This document shows, in pieces, positions 45,626 to 55,075 of a stretch of DNA of 64,000 nucleotides; within the stretch, counting starts at the first letter, position 1, and every line of letters starts with the position of its first letter. The translations under genes and the position numbers were made by a program. The stretch is from NCBI RefSeq assembly GCF_000179595.2, contig NZ_JH556657.1, positions 312,669 through 376,668 on the forward strand, written 5' to 3'. Below the pieces are notes generated by a model. The model was given only the letters and a program-made list of their open reading frames with translations. It searched no databases and was not told where the DNA came from. The DNA is from Acetivibrio cellulolyticus CD2 (GTDB lineage Bacteria; Bacillota; Clostridia; Acetivibrionales; Acetivibrionaceae).

Positions 45626-46864
45626 TCATACTTTATCTAATATTCCTGCCATTTTGAACTTCAGTGTATTAACCATTTCATTATCAGTTCTTTTTAAAGT
45701 ACCTATAACTCTCCCGTCTTTGGTCTCACCTTCTTCAATAAATTCAAATAAAGTATTCAATTGGATATTTCCATCTCTGTACGCTACAACCTCAGATATC
45801 TCCAATACTCTTCTTGATTTATCTCTGATTCTTCCCAAGTGAATTATTATATCAATGGCAGACGCAATTTGCTGTCTAATAGCTTCTAACGGCATGATCG
45901 CACCACTTAGCACCATAGTCTCAAGCCTTGAAAGCATATCCCTGCTTGAGTTTGCATGCCCCGTTGATAGTGAACCGTCATGCCCAGTATTCATAGCTTG
46001 AAGCATATCAAGCGCCTCAGCACCTCTAACTTCACCTACAATTATCCTTTCAGGACGCATACGTAAGGATGCCTTGATAAGGTCCCTGATTGTAATCTCG
46101 CCTTTGCCTTCAGTGTTAGCATTTCTAGTCTCCATTCTGACTATATTATCAATGCCAACAATTTGAAGTTCTGCTGAGTCTTCTATTGTAATAATCCTTT
46201 CATCTTTAGGAATAAAATTGGATAGGGCGTTCAAGAAGGTTGTTTTTCCAGAGCCAGTACCACCACAGATAAATATATTATATTTGGCTCGCACCATTCG
46301 TTCTAAAACTTGTGCAGTTTCATTCGTGAGCGAGCCAAAACTAATAAGTCTGTCAATCGTCATTGGTTTATCTGAAAATTTTCTAATTGTCATGATAGGG
46401 CCGTTAAGTGCAACTGGTCCTAAAACTACATTTACACGAGAACCGTTCTTTAATCTTGCATCTACTATAGGTGAGGATTCGTTAACGCTTCTATTCACCT
46501 TAGAAACTATTGATTGGATAACATCTTCTAGCTTTTCGCTGCTTTCAAACCTTACATCAAGCTTTTGTGTCCTCCCATCCTTCTCAATAAATATATTATC
46601 CGCACCATTGATCATAATTTCTGTTACCGATTCATCATCAATAATGGGCTGTAGGACATCGAGGCGCCTCATGGAGTTAAAAACCGCTTCACTAATTTCT
46701 CTCTTTTCAGAAACTGTCAGATAAAATTGTTTGGATTTTTCAAAAACGATAGAGGTGATTAATTCCTTAATCTCCTCATCGGAAATATCTTTTCCAAGGT
46801 CCACACTTTCACTGACAGTTTTCTTTACTTCGGATATAAGGCTTGTCTTATCGATTATACCCAT
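45626..46864 (-). CDS. tadA: Tad pilus assembly ATPase TadA/CpaF
   Basis: Hexameric secretion ATPase of 412 residues powering pilus assembly. It has an N-terminal helical domain, Walker A ICGGTGSGKTTFLNAL, Asp box ITIEDSAELQI, Walker B ERIIVGEVRGAEALDML and the His box GHDGSLSTGHANS. The frame opens at 46870 (ATG directly after GGAGGAT), but the second ATG at 46864 has the better eight-base spacing from GGAGG. It lies between tadZ (about 75 bp upstream) and tadB. Confidence 0.95.
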   Translation of the reverse strand: MGIIDKTSLISEVKKTVSESVDLGKDISDEEIKELITSIVFEKSKQFYLTVSEKREISEAVFNSMRRLDVLQPIIDDESVTEIMINGADNIFIEKDGRTQKLDVRFESSEKLEDVIQSIVSKVNRSVNESSPIVDARLKNGSRVNVVLGPVALNGPIMTIRKFSDKPMTIDRLISFGSLTNETAQVLERMVRAKYNIFICGGTGSGKTTFLNALSNFIPKDERIITIEDSAELQIVGIDNIVRMETRNANTEGKGEITIRDLIKASLRMRPERIIVGEVRGAEALDMLQAMNTGHDGSLSTGHANSSRDMLSRLETMVLSGAIMPLEAIRQQIASAIDIIIHLGRIRDKSRRVLEISEVVAYRDGNIQLNTLFEFIEEGETKDGRVIGTLKRTDNEMVNTLKFKMAGILDKV

Positions 46865-46938
46865 TAACATATCCTCCTTGCACTTTTTAACACAACTATT
46901 TCAAAAAGGCTACGCAAAAATCCGAAGTAAAATTTCAA

Positions 46939-48051
46939 TTATTCCTTGTATCTTTCAATAAGCTCTTCTATGCTTTCAGTAAAATGACCCTGCAGGTCCA
47001 TAAGACGGTTGTTGCCTTTTATAGCCATCATGCCTGGTACAACCGGAATATAGTAGTCAATTGAATTGCCACAAACACTCACCGTCTCAACTTCCAATGC
47101 CATATAGCTATTATACTTGTTCAAAACCAAGTTTATTTTATCAGAAAAATCAATTCCTTTTCTCTGCTTTAAAATGTCCATCTCATTTGAGAACAAATCA
47201 ATCTTTATATCAGATACAGCATCTTGAGGAAGAACCAATAGTATCTCGTCACTAGAGTCAAGTATTGAAATATTTCTATCATCAAAGCTGCTAGACATGT
47301 CTACATACACAATATCATACTGGCCCATACTTTTAAGTTCGCCAAGGAGCGTCTTTAATTCCTCAGGCTTTGAATCCTGCAGGTCAAGTAAACTCTCAGG
47401 CGGACAGAAATAATGAATGTTGTATTCACCATCTATACATTTAGCTGATTCAATCCTAAGCTGGAGGTTTTTACTCTTATCCTTCAAGTAATACAAAATA
47501 TTTGAAAGATTCTGTCCTCCCCTGCAATCACAAAATAAAGCTGTAGATTGGAAATCTTCAAGATTAAGATAAAAAACTTTGAGCCCTTTCTGAGCACATT
47601 GTATTGCACAACTGGTTGAAATGGTCGTTTTTCCCGACCCACCTATAGGAGAATAAACAGCAACTACTTTTGTTTTTTTCTCTCCTGTAATATTGATAAT
47701 ATCTCCATCGTCTTTTTGGGCATATATATTGAATATATCACTTACAATTTTATCGCCTTGTTGATATTTACTAATAGTATAATATTCATTGCTTTCACTG
47801 CTAACCCTATCTACTGTAAGTAGAATAACCGTTGCAACGTTTCCTTTCAGAATTTCACGAGAATATAATTCAGAGTCTATTAATAAAACGTCAATTTTAT
47901 TACTCTCATCTGATAGATATTCTACAAGACATGCTTTATCAGTAAAAGAGCTTACCTGGAATCTTTGAGAGTAATTCAGCATAAAATATCCGGCTATACT
48001 CTCAACATAAGTTTCATCGGTGTCAGCAATAATCAGTTTCAACCTTGTCAT
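46939..48051 (-). CDS. tadZ: TadZ/CpaE-like localisation ATPase
   Basis: MinD/ParA-superfamily ATPase of 370 residues that positions the Tad machine. The N-terminal atypical receiver domain (LIIADTDETYVESIAGYF, VLLIDSELYSREI) lies in about residues 1-125. The C-terminal P-loop domain has the Walker A-like YSPIGGSGKTTISTS, DIVYVDMSSSFDD as switch II/Walker B, and a final LMDLQGHFTESIEELI. The frame extends to 48087, but GGGGGAAATG stands before the ATG at 48051. It is the first gene of the Tad operon, about 165 bases after a perfect sigma-A promoter. Confidence 0.9.
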   Translation of the reverse strand: MTRLKLIIADTDETYVESIAGYFMLNYSQRFQVSSFTDKACLVEYLSDESNKIDVLLIDSELYSREILKGNVATVILLTVDRVSSESNEYYTISKYQQGDKIVSDIFNIYAQKDDGDIINITGEKKTKVVAVYSPIGGSGKTTISTSCAIQCAQKGLKVFYLNLEDFQSTALFCDCRGGQNLSNILYYLKDKSKNLQLRIESAKCIDGEYNIHYFCPPESLLDLQDSKPEELKTLLGELKSMGQYDIVYVDMSSSFDDRNISILDSSDEILLVLPQDAVSDIKIDLFSNEMDILKQRKGIDFSDKINLVLNKYNSYMALEVETVSVCGNSIDYYIPVVPGMMAIKGNNRLMDLQGHFTESIEELIERYKE

Positions 48052-48221
48052 AACATTTCCCCCGTAAACATAAAAATATAAAAGCATCTTATATTAATAT
48101 ATAACAATATAACTATATAAAACAATATAATATTTGATGTTTATTTAAAATATTAAAACAAAATTAAGAACAACCTAGAGAATAAAATATGATTACGACT
48201 TTTAAAGCGTTTATATATTAT

Positions 48222-48250
48222 ATTATACTTTTACTACGAATTTTTGTCAA
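48222..48250 (-). promoter_or_regulatory. Perfect sigma-A promoter of the Tad operon
   Basis: Minus strand TTGACA (48245-48250), 17 bases, TATAAT (48222-48227). Both boxes match consensus exactly, with the start about 165 bases before tadZ. Confidence 0.82.
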
Positions 48251-48304
48251 ATTTTATTAAACAATTGTACTGCAATCTTTAATTTCAGGCTAATTCCTAA
48301 AATG

Positions 48305-48340
48305 AAACAAGTATATAGCCAGATAGTAATATACTTGTTT
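48305..48340 (-). terminator. Hairpin after the charged-repeat gene
   Basis: AAACAAGTATAT and ATATACTTGTTT, a perfect 12-bp stem with a 12-base loop, some 40-70 bases past the stop of the gene at 48377. The downstream T run on the minus strand is short (GTTTCATTTT). Confidence 0.55.
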
Positions 48341-48376
48341 TATTTTAGCTAAACAAATCAATATTAATTGCGTGTT

Positions 48377-49009
48377 TTAATCGATATTAAAAACCTCGGA
48401 AAGGTTTAGTATAATATCAAAGCATTCTGAAGTATCACCTACAATATCATCTCCTGATTTTCTGATAGAGTAATGTTTTCTTGTATCCCCAAACAGAATA
48501 TAGTTTTTTCCTTCGTGTGACGGATCTTTATGCTCAAAGTATTTTATTTCAAAGTCAACCAAATCATCATAGGGTTGCTTTATTGAATAAGTTTTTACCC
48601 ATTGCAGTTCATTACAATTCTGAGTTTTTAAATGAGCAACTACTTTATTGTACAACTTGATCGGCCCGTCTTCCTTATTTGGTGATTCCGGCTCTTTTTT
48701 TTGAATAGCCTGCTCTTTAACTTCAAAACTTGTTTTTCTTTCTTCAAGAACAGTTTCTCTTTTTTCAGGAATAGCCTCTCTTTTTCCAGAATCAGTTTCT
48801 TTTTTTTCAGAAACAGTTTCTTCTGTTGTGTTACATTTAGTCATGTCTTTCAAAATATCTACCTGATCACTTATTTCGCTCCACAAAAGTCCATTACTCT
48901 TGGATAACATATCAAATGCTTCTTGTGAAATCAAACCCGCCGCCTTCAAATATCTTTTCAGAGAATCTTCCATAATCTTGAACAATTCCCTGTCGTTATT
49001 ACTGATCAC
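48377..49009 (-). CDS. Unknown protein with a charged tandem repeat
   Basis: I do not recognise a family. With the GTG start at 49009 (AAGGG nine bases upstream) the protein has 210 residues. It has an N-terminal helical part (NNDRELFKIMEDSLKRYLKA), a Lys/Glu-rich stretch of about 45 residues built from eight-residue units such as SEKKETDS, GKREAIPE, KRETVLEE, and a mixed C-terminal domain (IKLYNKVVAHLKTQNC to LSEVFNID). The longest frame adds 41 hydrophobic residues from 49132, but these read like translated AT-rich intergenic DNA and lack a ribosome binding site. It is divergent from the RsbW-like gene and upstream of the Tad operon. Confidence 0.7.
   Translation of the reverse strand: MISNNDRELFKIMEDSLKRYLKAAGLISQEAFDMLSKSNGLLWSEISDQVDILKDMTKCNTTEETVSEKKETDSGKREAIPEKRETVLEERKTSFEVKEQAIQKKEPESPNKEDGPIKLYNKVVAHLKTQNCNELQWVKTYSIKQPYDDLVDFEIKYFEHKDPSHEGKNYILFGDTRKHYSIRKSGDDIVGDTSECFDIILNLSEVFNID
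48740..48835. repeat. 24-bp imperfect tandem repeat in the charged-repeat gene
   Basis: On the plus strand, units of the form CAGTTTCTCTTTTTTCAGGAATAG, CCTCTCTTTTTCCAGAAT and CAGTTTCTTTTTTTTCAGAAA follow one another. They encode the eight-residue Lys/Glu repeats on the minus strand. Confidence 0.6.
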
Positions 49010-49226
49010 ATTCCCACACCCTTCAATTGTTATGTATAAAAATAATATACCAAATTTCCATAAAAAATACAAATCCAGAACGAAGTAATACTGAAAGCAT
49101 AATAATATTAAACATTTTTTTCTAAAAAGCATTTCAAATTATATTACTCACTTTTATTTATTATCCCTTTTGTGATATAATTTTATTGTTATTTACTCGT
49201 TTATTATGCATTCGGAGGATCGGTTC

Positions 49227-49664
49227 ATGCAAATATTAAGTTATAAACTTGATGCATTCATACCCTTTGATAAAGACAGTATTGAAGACTTTTTAGTTTT
49301 ATGTGAAGATGTTATATGCAAAATGACTTCCGACGAAAAAGCTATTTTTAAATTAAAAAGTGCTACCCACGAGTTACTCATTAACTCTCTTGAGCACGGT
49401 TATAACAGAAACGCTGGAACAGTTTCATTTTATATGAAAAGGCATCCTGATAAAATAACCTTAGAAATGACTGATGAAGGTTCAGGTTTTGATACATCAC
49501 TGCTTAAATCAGAAAATCTCGGCACTGACTTGAATTCTATTAAAGGCAGAGGCTGGGGGCTTATGATAATCAAAAGACTATCCGATAGTATGGAAATCAC
49601 TCCAAATACCCCAAAAGGCACAAAAATCAACATTTCCATATCGCTTAATGATTTATGGAAATAG
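49227..49664 (+). CDS. RsbW-like anti-sigma/serine kinase ATPase
   Basis: A 145-residue GHKL ATPase of the HATPase_c_2 (RsbW/SpoIIAB-like) group. It keeps the N-box HELLINSLEHGYN, the G1 box DEGSGFD and the G2 region GRGWGLMIIKRLSD, ending TPKGTKINISISL. Such proteins bind sigma factors or phosphorylate STAS antagonists. No STAS protein or sigma factor is adjacent, so the partner lies elsewhere. The ATG at 49227 with GGAGG eight bases upstream is preferred to the one at 49206. Confidence 0.88.
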   Translation: MQILSYKLDAFIPFDKDSIEDFLVLCEDVICKMTSDEKAIFKLKSATHELLINSLEHGYNRNAGTVSFYMKRHPDKITLEMTDEGSGFDTSLLKSENLGTDLNSIKGRGWGLMIIKRLSDSMEITPNTPKGTKINISISLNDLWK

Positions 49665-49679
49665 CTTCAATTCCCTTAA

Positions 49680-51428
49680 TCAAGCAATTGGGACTTTTGA
49701 AAAATTGAAGTGTCCTGTAACATCATTACTATTGGTATAATCAAATAATATAACTGTATTCTTACTTTCCATAACATTTTCATTCGTTATATCATTCAAA
49801 AACATCTCAAAGTGGACCTTGTTATATATCTGCTTTGCAGGAATTCCTTCAAAGTGCGGAATATATTTTAAGATATATTCTTCGTTCTTTAAAAAATCAA
49901 AACACTTTTCTTTAAAACCCAAGTCCATATTCCTAGTTAACCCAGCTGGAAGGTTATTTGTATTGTTAGAAAGCAAAAAATCAAATTTCAAAAGCTCATT
50001 TACTATTTTTAAATCTATATCTATTTCAATCTTTTGAGCAAATTCCAAAACTATCGTATACAAATCCCGACTAGACAAAGAACGGTCAAAGTATCCTGAC
50101 CTTTTGAAATACTTTGATAATTTTTCATAAAAATCAAAGGGCGAAGCAAAAAAGCCCTTAATCAGGTAATCGATAGTTTTATTGAATCTTCCTGAATTTA
50201 AAAAGCGTTCTACCATATCTTCAATACACTTAAGTTTTGATATTTCTCCAAAACTTAAGTAATTGCTGCTTAAAACTTCATAGGGAGGGTAATTTCTGAA
50301 GTTATAACCATATTTATCTGACTCTGCCCTTATACGCGAGCCCTTAAGAAGCTTGAGAAATCCAACTTGAAGTTGTTGTGGTCCCAACTCATATACGTCA
50401 TTAAAAGATTTTCTGAAGGACTCATAATCCTCATAGGGCAATCCCACTATCAAATCAAGATGCAAGTGAACATTTCCAAGTCTATTAAGTTTTTGAACAT
50501 TGAAAAACACCTCATTTAATCTTGTTTTCCTATTAACAGCAATAAGCGTTTTGCTATTTGTAGTCTGAATCCCAATCTCAAACTGGATAAGTCCTGTAGG
50601 AGCCTTTGAAAGAATATCCATCATCTCGTTATCAAAAAGATCTGCTGCTGCTTCAAAATGAAAGTGAGTCGAACCGGCATTATCAATAACAAATGACAAT
50701 ATTTGTTTTGCCCTTTCCAAATTACAATTAAAAGTCCTATCTACAAATTTAACCATCTTAATACCTGCTTTAATAAAAGCCAGAATATCAGACTTCACAC
50801 GTTCCATGGATAAATATCTGACACCTTTAAAAGTAGATGATAAGCAGTAGGAACAGTCAAAGGGACATCCTCTTGACGACTCATAGTATACTATTTTATT
50901 CCCTACATTGTAAAACATCTCCTCGCTGTAAGGTGACCTTATCATGTTCAGGTCTTCTATAATAGCATATTCTTCACCCAAAACCAGATGATCTCCATCT
51001 CGATAAGTGAGACTTTTAATACTATCCGGCTCTATGGATTTATTAATTAGTGCTCTTAAAAGTTGTCCAAAAGTCAACTCTCCCTCTCCTGATAGGATGT
51101 AATCTATGCAACTGTTTTTGTCCATTATTTCAAAAGCATTAAAAGATACTTCAGGTCCTCCAAGAATAATTTTAACTTTTGGAAGTACTTTCTTTAAATT
51201 ATCTGCTATTTTCAGTACATATTCAATATTCCAAATATAGCATGAAAACGCAGCAATATCGCAACTTTCTTCATATATACCTGCAAGCACCGAATCAATC
51301 ATCTCGTTTATTGAATACTCCATCACCTTAACTTCTCCGCATTCAGGCATGCAGTTTGCCTTTAAATACCATGGTGCCAATGCTGAGTGTATGAATTTTG
51401 AATTTAAAGCGACTATAACAGTTTTCAT
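49680..51428 (-). CDS. B12-binding domain radical SAM protein
   Basis: Radical SAM enzyme of 582 residues. The N-terminal cobalamin-binding-like domain is about 1-140 (FSCYIWNIEYVLKIADNLKK, IILGGPEVSFNAFEIM). The radical SAM core carries the CxxxCxxC motif in SSRGCPFDCSYCLSS, followed by IKMVKFVDRTFNC and LDLIVGLPYEDYESF. A DUF4080-type C-terminal region follows. Members of this group are mostly uncharacterised methyltransferases or rearrangement enzymes. The ATG at 51428 after GGGGAGAAATAAT is preferred to a TTG at 51443. It is convergent with the RsbW-like gene, 15 bp apart. Confidence 0.87.
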   Translation of the reverse strand: MKTVIVALNSKFIHSALAPWYLKANCMPECGEVKVMEYSINEMIDSVLAGIYEESCDIAAFSCYIWNIEYVLKIADNLKKVLPKVKIILGGPEVSFNAFEIMDKNSCIDYILSGEGELTFGQLLRALINKSIEPDSIKSLTYRDGDHLVLGEEYAIIEDLNMIRSPYSEEMFYNVGNKIVYYESSRGCPFDCSYCLSSTFKGVRYLSMERVKSDILAFIKAGIKMVKFVDRTFNCNLERAKQILSFVIDNAGSTHFHFEAAADLFDNEMMDILSKAPTGLIQFEIGIQTTNSKTLIAVNRKTRLNEVFFNVQKLNRLGNVHLHLDLIVGLPYEDYESFRKSFNDVYELGPQQLQVGFLKLLKGSRIRAESDKYGYNFRNYPPYEVLSSNYLSFGEISKLKCIEDMVERFLNSGRFNKTIDYLIKGFFASPFDFYEKLSKYFKRSGYFDRSLSSRDLYTIVLEFAQKIEIDIDLKIVNELLKFDFLLSNNTNNLPAGLTRNMDLGFKEKCFDFLKNEEYILKYIPHFEGIPAKQIYNKVHFEMFLNDITNENVMESKNTVILFDYTNSNDVTGHFNFSKVPIA

Positions 51429-51621
51429 ATTATTTCTCCCCAAATAGATATCGAACTATTATATCAAAAGTCTCTAACCTATTTCAAGGAAGACTTCATA
51501 TTATTCAAAAAATATAGTAAAAGGAAACGCGAAATAAGTCTCTTTAATTTATAAGACCATATTACCATTTTCATTAGTACCTAGACAATGATATAATTAT
51601 TATATGGAAGGTGGTATGACA

Positions 51622-51819
51622 ATGAATATGAGCAGTATCCCCCTTGAATCTCTAAACAGCGTAAGGCAGGCTATAGATATAGCCACTCTCAGGAAGTCTA
51701 TGAATCAGGATGCACAAACTGTTGGTACTCTCATTAATAACATGCAGGAAGTCAATTCAAAAGTACTCGAACATTCAGTTACACCACACAAGGGCAGTTC
51801 TATCGATGTAAGTGTTTAA
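51622..51819 (+). CDS. YjfB-like putative motility protein
   Basis: Small soluble protein of 65 residues: MNMSSIPLESLNSVRQAIDI then a helical stretch and TPHKGSSIDVSV. This matches the YjfB family, small proteins labelled putative motility proteins in Bacillus and Clostridium but without proven function. GGTGG lies seven bases before the ATG at 51622, which excludes the longer frame from 51604. A TATAAT at 51592-51597 could be part of its promoter. No flagellar genes are nearby. Confidence 0.7.
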   Translation: MNMSSIPLESLNSVRQAIDIATLRKSMNQDAQTVGTLINNMQEVNSKVLEHSVTPHKGSSIDVSV

Positions 51820-51889
51820 TGGATTGTTGCAAAACCTTAAACAAAATGCTATAGGGTATGGCTAATAAGTTGTTTTCTCCGGGTATACC

Positions 51890-53092
51890 TTAATATTGTT
51901 TAATGAGTTTATACCATATCCCAACTACATCCTTATAATAGTCAAGAAAGCATTTTTTATCTACAGCTGCATTTGTCTTTAAAGCTATCTGATCAATCAC
52001 TTGCCCATTTGCCGTAAATCTTATATACCCTACTTCAACATTAGGATGGACAGGTGCCATCAATTTGTTATTATACAGATAAAGTTCTTCTTTAAGGCTG
52101 TTTTTCTCTTCTTCAGTAAGAGCCACTTCCAGTCCTTCAACAGGTATAATAGGCACAATCTCTCCTTTTCCTTTTACAACTGGAAGTTTACCAACGTTTT
52201 CTTCACTATCTAAAAGTTTATATAATTTGTAATTGTTAAAAGCATAATCCAGAATAGCTTTGCTGCTTTGTGCCCTTACAGACCTGCTGTGACAGTTTAA
52301 AACTACAGAAATAATCCTCATATTATTTCTGGTAGCCGATGCCACAAGACACCTTCCGGCTTGACCTGTGTAGCCCGTTTTTACCCCATCAGCACCGGGA
52401 TATGCACCAAGCATTTCATTTGTTGTATATAAACTCCTGCCTGTTATCGATGTACTCTGTGTTCCTACTATTTGAGAAAATGTAGAATTTCCCAAAGCGT
52501 ATCTGGCTATTTGTGCAAGCTCATACGCAGTTGAGTAATGCCCCGGGGTATCAAGACCATGTGGTGTCTTAAACTGAGTGTTTTTTAGTCCAAGTTCTCG
52601 CGCCTTGTCATTCATCATCTGGGCAAACTCTTCTACACTCCCTCCTATATGTTCTGCTATTGCTATTGCCGCATCATTCCCTGAATTTAACATCAAGCCA
52701 TATAAAAGCTCCCTAAGCGATAATTCTTCACCTTCTTTAAGGTGTATAACAGATCCTCTAACGCTCGCTGCCCTCTTGCTCACCTTGACCTTATTATCAA
52801 GTTTTCCCTTTTCTATTGCCACAATTGCAGTCATTATTTTTGTTGTACTTGCAATTGACCTTGTAGAATAAGCATTCTTCTCATATAATACTCTTCCGCT
52901 TTTCATATCTATAACTATTGCAGCGCCAGCCTCAATTTTAGGTGTTTTTGAACCCGCTGCATTACTTACTTCTGTCGAAAAAATCTCTCTAAAAGGTTCA
53001 TCTTCGGTAAAATCATCTGCAAATGTAATCCAACTCCATGACACTATTAAAATCAAGCATATAATTGAAGCAGTAATCTTTCTCCTCATCAT
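51890..53092 (-). CDS. D-alanyl-D-alanine carboxypeptidase (peptidase S11, DacF-like)
   Basis: Penicillin-binding protein of about 400 residues that trims the terminal D-Ala of peptidoglycan side chains outside the membrane. It has a signal peptide (RRKITASIICLILIVSWSW), catalytic SxxK in STTKIMTAIVA, SxN in LMLNSGNDAAIAIAEH, KTG in GVKTGYTGQAG, then a C-terminal PBP5-like beta domain. A sporulation or vegetative role cannot be told apart. Starts at 53092 or 53089 (after GGTTGGGGGT) suit the signal peptide; an ATG at 53110 is also possible. Confidence 0.92.
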   Translation of the reverse strand: MMRRKITASIICLILIVSWSWITFADDFTEDEPFREIFSTEVSNAAGSKTPKIEAGAAIVIDMKSGRVLYEKNAYSTRSIASTTKIMTAIVAIEKGKLDNKVKVSKRAASVRGSVIHLKEGEELSLRELLYGLMLNSGNDAAIAIAEHIGGSVEEFAQMMNDKARELGLKNTQFKTPHGLDTPGHYSTAYELAQIARYALGNSTFSQIVGTQSTSITGRSLYTTNEMLGAYPGADGVKTGYTGQAGRCLVASATRNNMRIISVVLNCHSRSVRAQSSKAILDYAFNNYKLYKLLDSEENVGKLPVVKGKGEIVPIIPVEGLEVALTEEEKNSLKEELYLYNNKLMAPVHPNVEVGYIRFTANGQVIDQIALKTNAAVDKKCFLDYYKDVVGIWYKLIKQY

Positions 53093-53267
53093 ACCCCCAA
53101 CCAAGTTCATCACACCTATCAATTATTTTTTACTATAAATCTATATGTAATTTGTAAATGGTTTATATCTAACTTTTGATATAACAAAGTATAAAATTTA
53201 CAACATGCTGGATTAAATTATATCTTACAAACTCCGATATTAATTATAGGGGGTGGATTAATATTAT

Positions 53268-54854
53268 ATGGATAGTGAAATTGTATATGTAGACGAGTAT
53301 ATAAAGATATACATTATATCAAATAGTGTGTATATTGAGTCTTTGAAAAGCGGAATGCCATTGAATCAATTGAATAGCATAATTACTGCATACCCACAGT
53401 TTCAGATCGTTGATTTTAATGTAATAAAAGATGCTGTCAGTCACGCTCCTATACCTCCGAAGAAATTTGGAGAGCTCAAAGAAAAAATAATAATCAAGAC
53501 ATCTGATGATGGACTTAAAGCAACAATAACCTATAACCTCCCCAAAAGTGCGTTGGATCTTAAAAACCGGGATTCTCTTGTCAAGGAAACCTATGAGGCT
53601 CTTACCAAGCACGGTATAATCTTTGGAATAAAACGAGAATTCTTTTTTGGTGAAATTGAAACAGGCAAAACTTATACTATTGCCGAGGGAGAAGCTAGTG
53701 TTGATGGAAAAGACAGCATAATTAAAATGTATGAATTAAGCGAACACAAGCCCGAAATCAAAGAAGATGGGAAAGCTGATTACTATGATTTGAAACTGAT
53801 AAACAAGGTTAAAGCCGGAGACTGGCTTGGTGAACGGATTGAAGCTACAGAAGGTTTTCCCGGAAGGACCGTAACAGGCAGTAGTCTAAAAACCGTTAAA
53901 GGAAAGAATTTTCCACTATTATATGATAAAAACTCAGTTTACGAAATTTTATTAAACGGTAAAACTATCCTATATTCTAAAATTAATGGTGCTGCAAACT
54001 ATATTGATGGCAAAATAACTGTATGCAACCATCTCGAAGTCGACGGAGATGTAGATTTCACTACAGGTAACATAGAGTTTGATGGCTATGTAACAATCAA
54101 AGGTACTGTAACTGACGGTTTTTCGGTAGTTGCAACTAAAGATATTGAGATAAACAGTCCCTTAGGGTTAGGAAATGTCAAAGGAATAAAAAGCTTGGAA
54201 GGCAGTATTTTTATAAAAGGCGGAATAGTTTCAAAGAATCAAACTGAAATAACTGCAAAAAATGATATATTTACCAAGTTTGTAAACAATGTAGTCCTTA
54301 ACTGCGGCGGCATTGCACATATAGGCTTTTACTGTATAAACAGCTTTGTCCATGCCAAGGAAGTATTTATTGAATCTACCAAGGGTAATATTATAGGCGG
54401 AAATATAAAAGCAGAAATGAAAGTTACTGCACCTGTAATCGGTTCACCACTGGAAGTAAAAACTATAGTTGAAGTAACAGGATTTAACAGAAAAGCTTTA
54501 ACTGAAAGACTTGAAAGTGTTGTCAACGGAATTGGAAGTCTAAAAGATGAGCAGCAGTCACTCAAACAAGAACTTTCCGGTGCATCACAAAAAGAAATGA
54601 CAGTTGTAGAAGTTAAAATCTATAATAAAAATTTTCTCAGGTTAGTTGAAATTCGAGAAGAAATAAAGGCTCTTGAACACGAAAGGAAGAACCTAAACAT
54701 GTATTTAAAAACAAAAGGTGAATGTGAAATCACTATAACTAAAAGAGTGTACCCAAACTGTATTCTTATTGTAAAAAACATCCATAGCGAGATAAAATAT
54801 GCGTCTGTTGCAACATCACTTTTCTTTTTAGATGGTGAATTAAAGCAAATATGA
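53268..54854 (+). CDS. FapA / DUF342 family polymer-associated protein
   Basis: A 528-residue protein of the DUF342 (FapA) family. The N-terminal region covers about 1-190. The central part is a right-handed beta-helix-like series of short strands with repeated Gly-Asn/Asp turns (EVDGDVDFTTGNIEFDGYVTIKG). The C-terminal part is a coiled coil (SLKDEQQSLKQELSGASQKE, IREEIKALEHERKNL). Family members are cytoplasmic or envelope-associated proteins of unproven role, some linked to flagella or surface polymers. GGGGGTGG precedes the ATG. It is divergent from the carboxypeptidase gene. Confidence 0.83.
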   Translation: MDSEIVYVDEYIKIYIISNSVYIESLKSGMPLNQLNSIITAYPQFQIVDFNVIKDAVSHAPIPPKKFGELKEKIIIKTSDDGLKATITYNLPKSALDLKNRDSLVKETYEALTKHGIIFGIKREFFFGEIETGKTYTIAEGEASVDGKDSIIKMYELSEHKPEIKEDGKADYYDLKLINKVKAGDWLGERIEATEGFPGRTVTGSSLKTVKGKNFPLLYDKNSVYEILLNGKTILYSKINGAANYIDGKITVCNHLEVDGDVDFTTGNIEFDGYVTIKGTVTDGFSVVATKDIEINSPLGLGNVKGIKSLEGSIFIKGGIVSKNQTEITAKNDIFTKFVNNVVLNCGGIAHIGFYCINSFVHAKEVFIESTKGNIIGGNIKAEMKVTAPVIGSPLEVKTIVEVTGFNRKALTERLESVVNGIGSLKDEQQSLKQELSGASQKEMTVVEVKIYNKNFLRLVEIREEIKALEHERKNLNMYLKTKGECEITITKRVYPNCILIVKNIHSEIKYASVATSLFFLDGELKQI

Positions 54855-55075
54855 TTACTTTATCATAAAAATTTTATAGTTCCTCCTAATTAAAATTAAT
54901 AATACTTTTGGTATTGTAATAGGTTTAATAATGGGTATAATAAATCTCTAAAATAACTCTCAAAAAAAATTTATTTTTAATAAACTCATATTAAACCTTT
55001 TACTTGTAAAAATTAAGTAATATAATATAACTGTTCAAAATAACAATACTTATGCTTAATTAATTAGGAGGATTT

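Larger units (their letters stand above)
48052..48376. other. Intergenic region with the Tad promoter and a hairpin
   Basis: About 325 bp, very AT-rich, with no gene. It holds the perfect sigma-A promoter for tadZ (48222-48250) and a 12-bp hairpin (48305-48340) that ends transcription from the charged-repeat gene upstream. The leader between promoter and tadZ shows no recognised riboswitch. Confidence 0.75.

Noticed and set aside
49010-49132. Hydrophobic N-terminal extension of the charged-repeat gene, possible signal peptide
   Set aside because: No ribosome binding site before the ATG at 49132, sequence looks like translated intergenic DNA, and a GTG with AAGGG lies at 49009.
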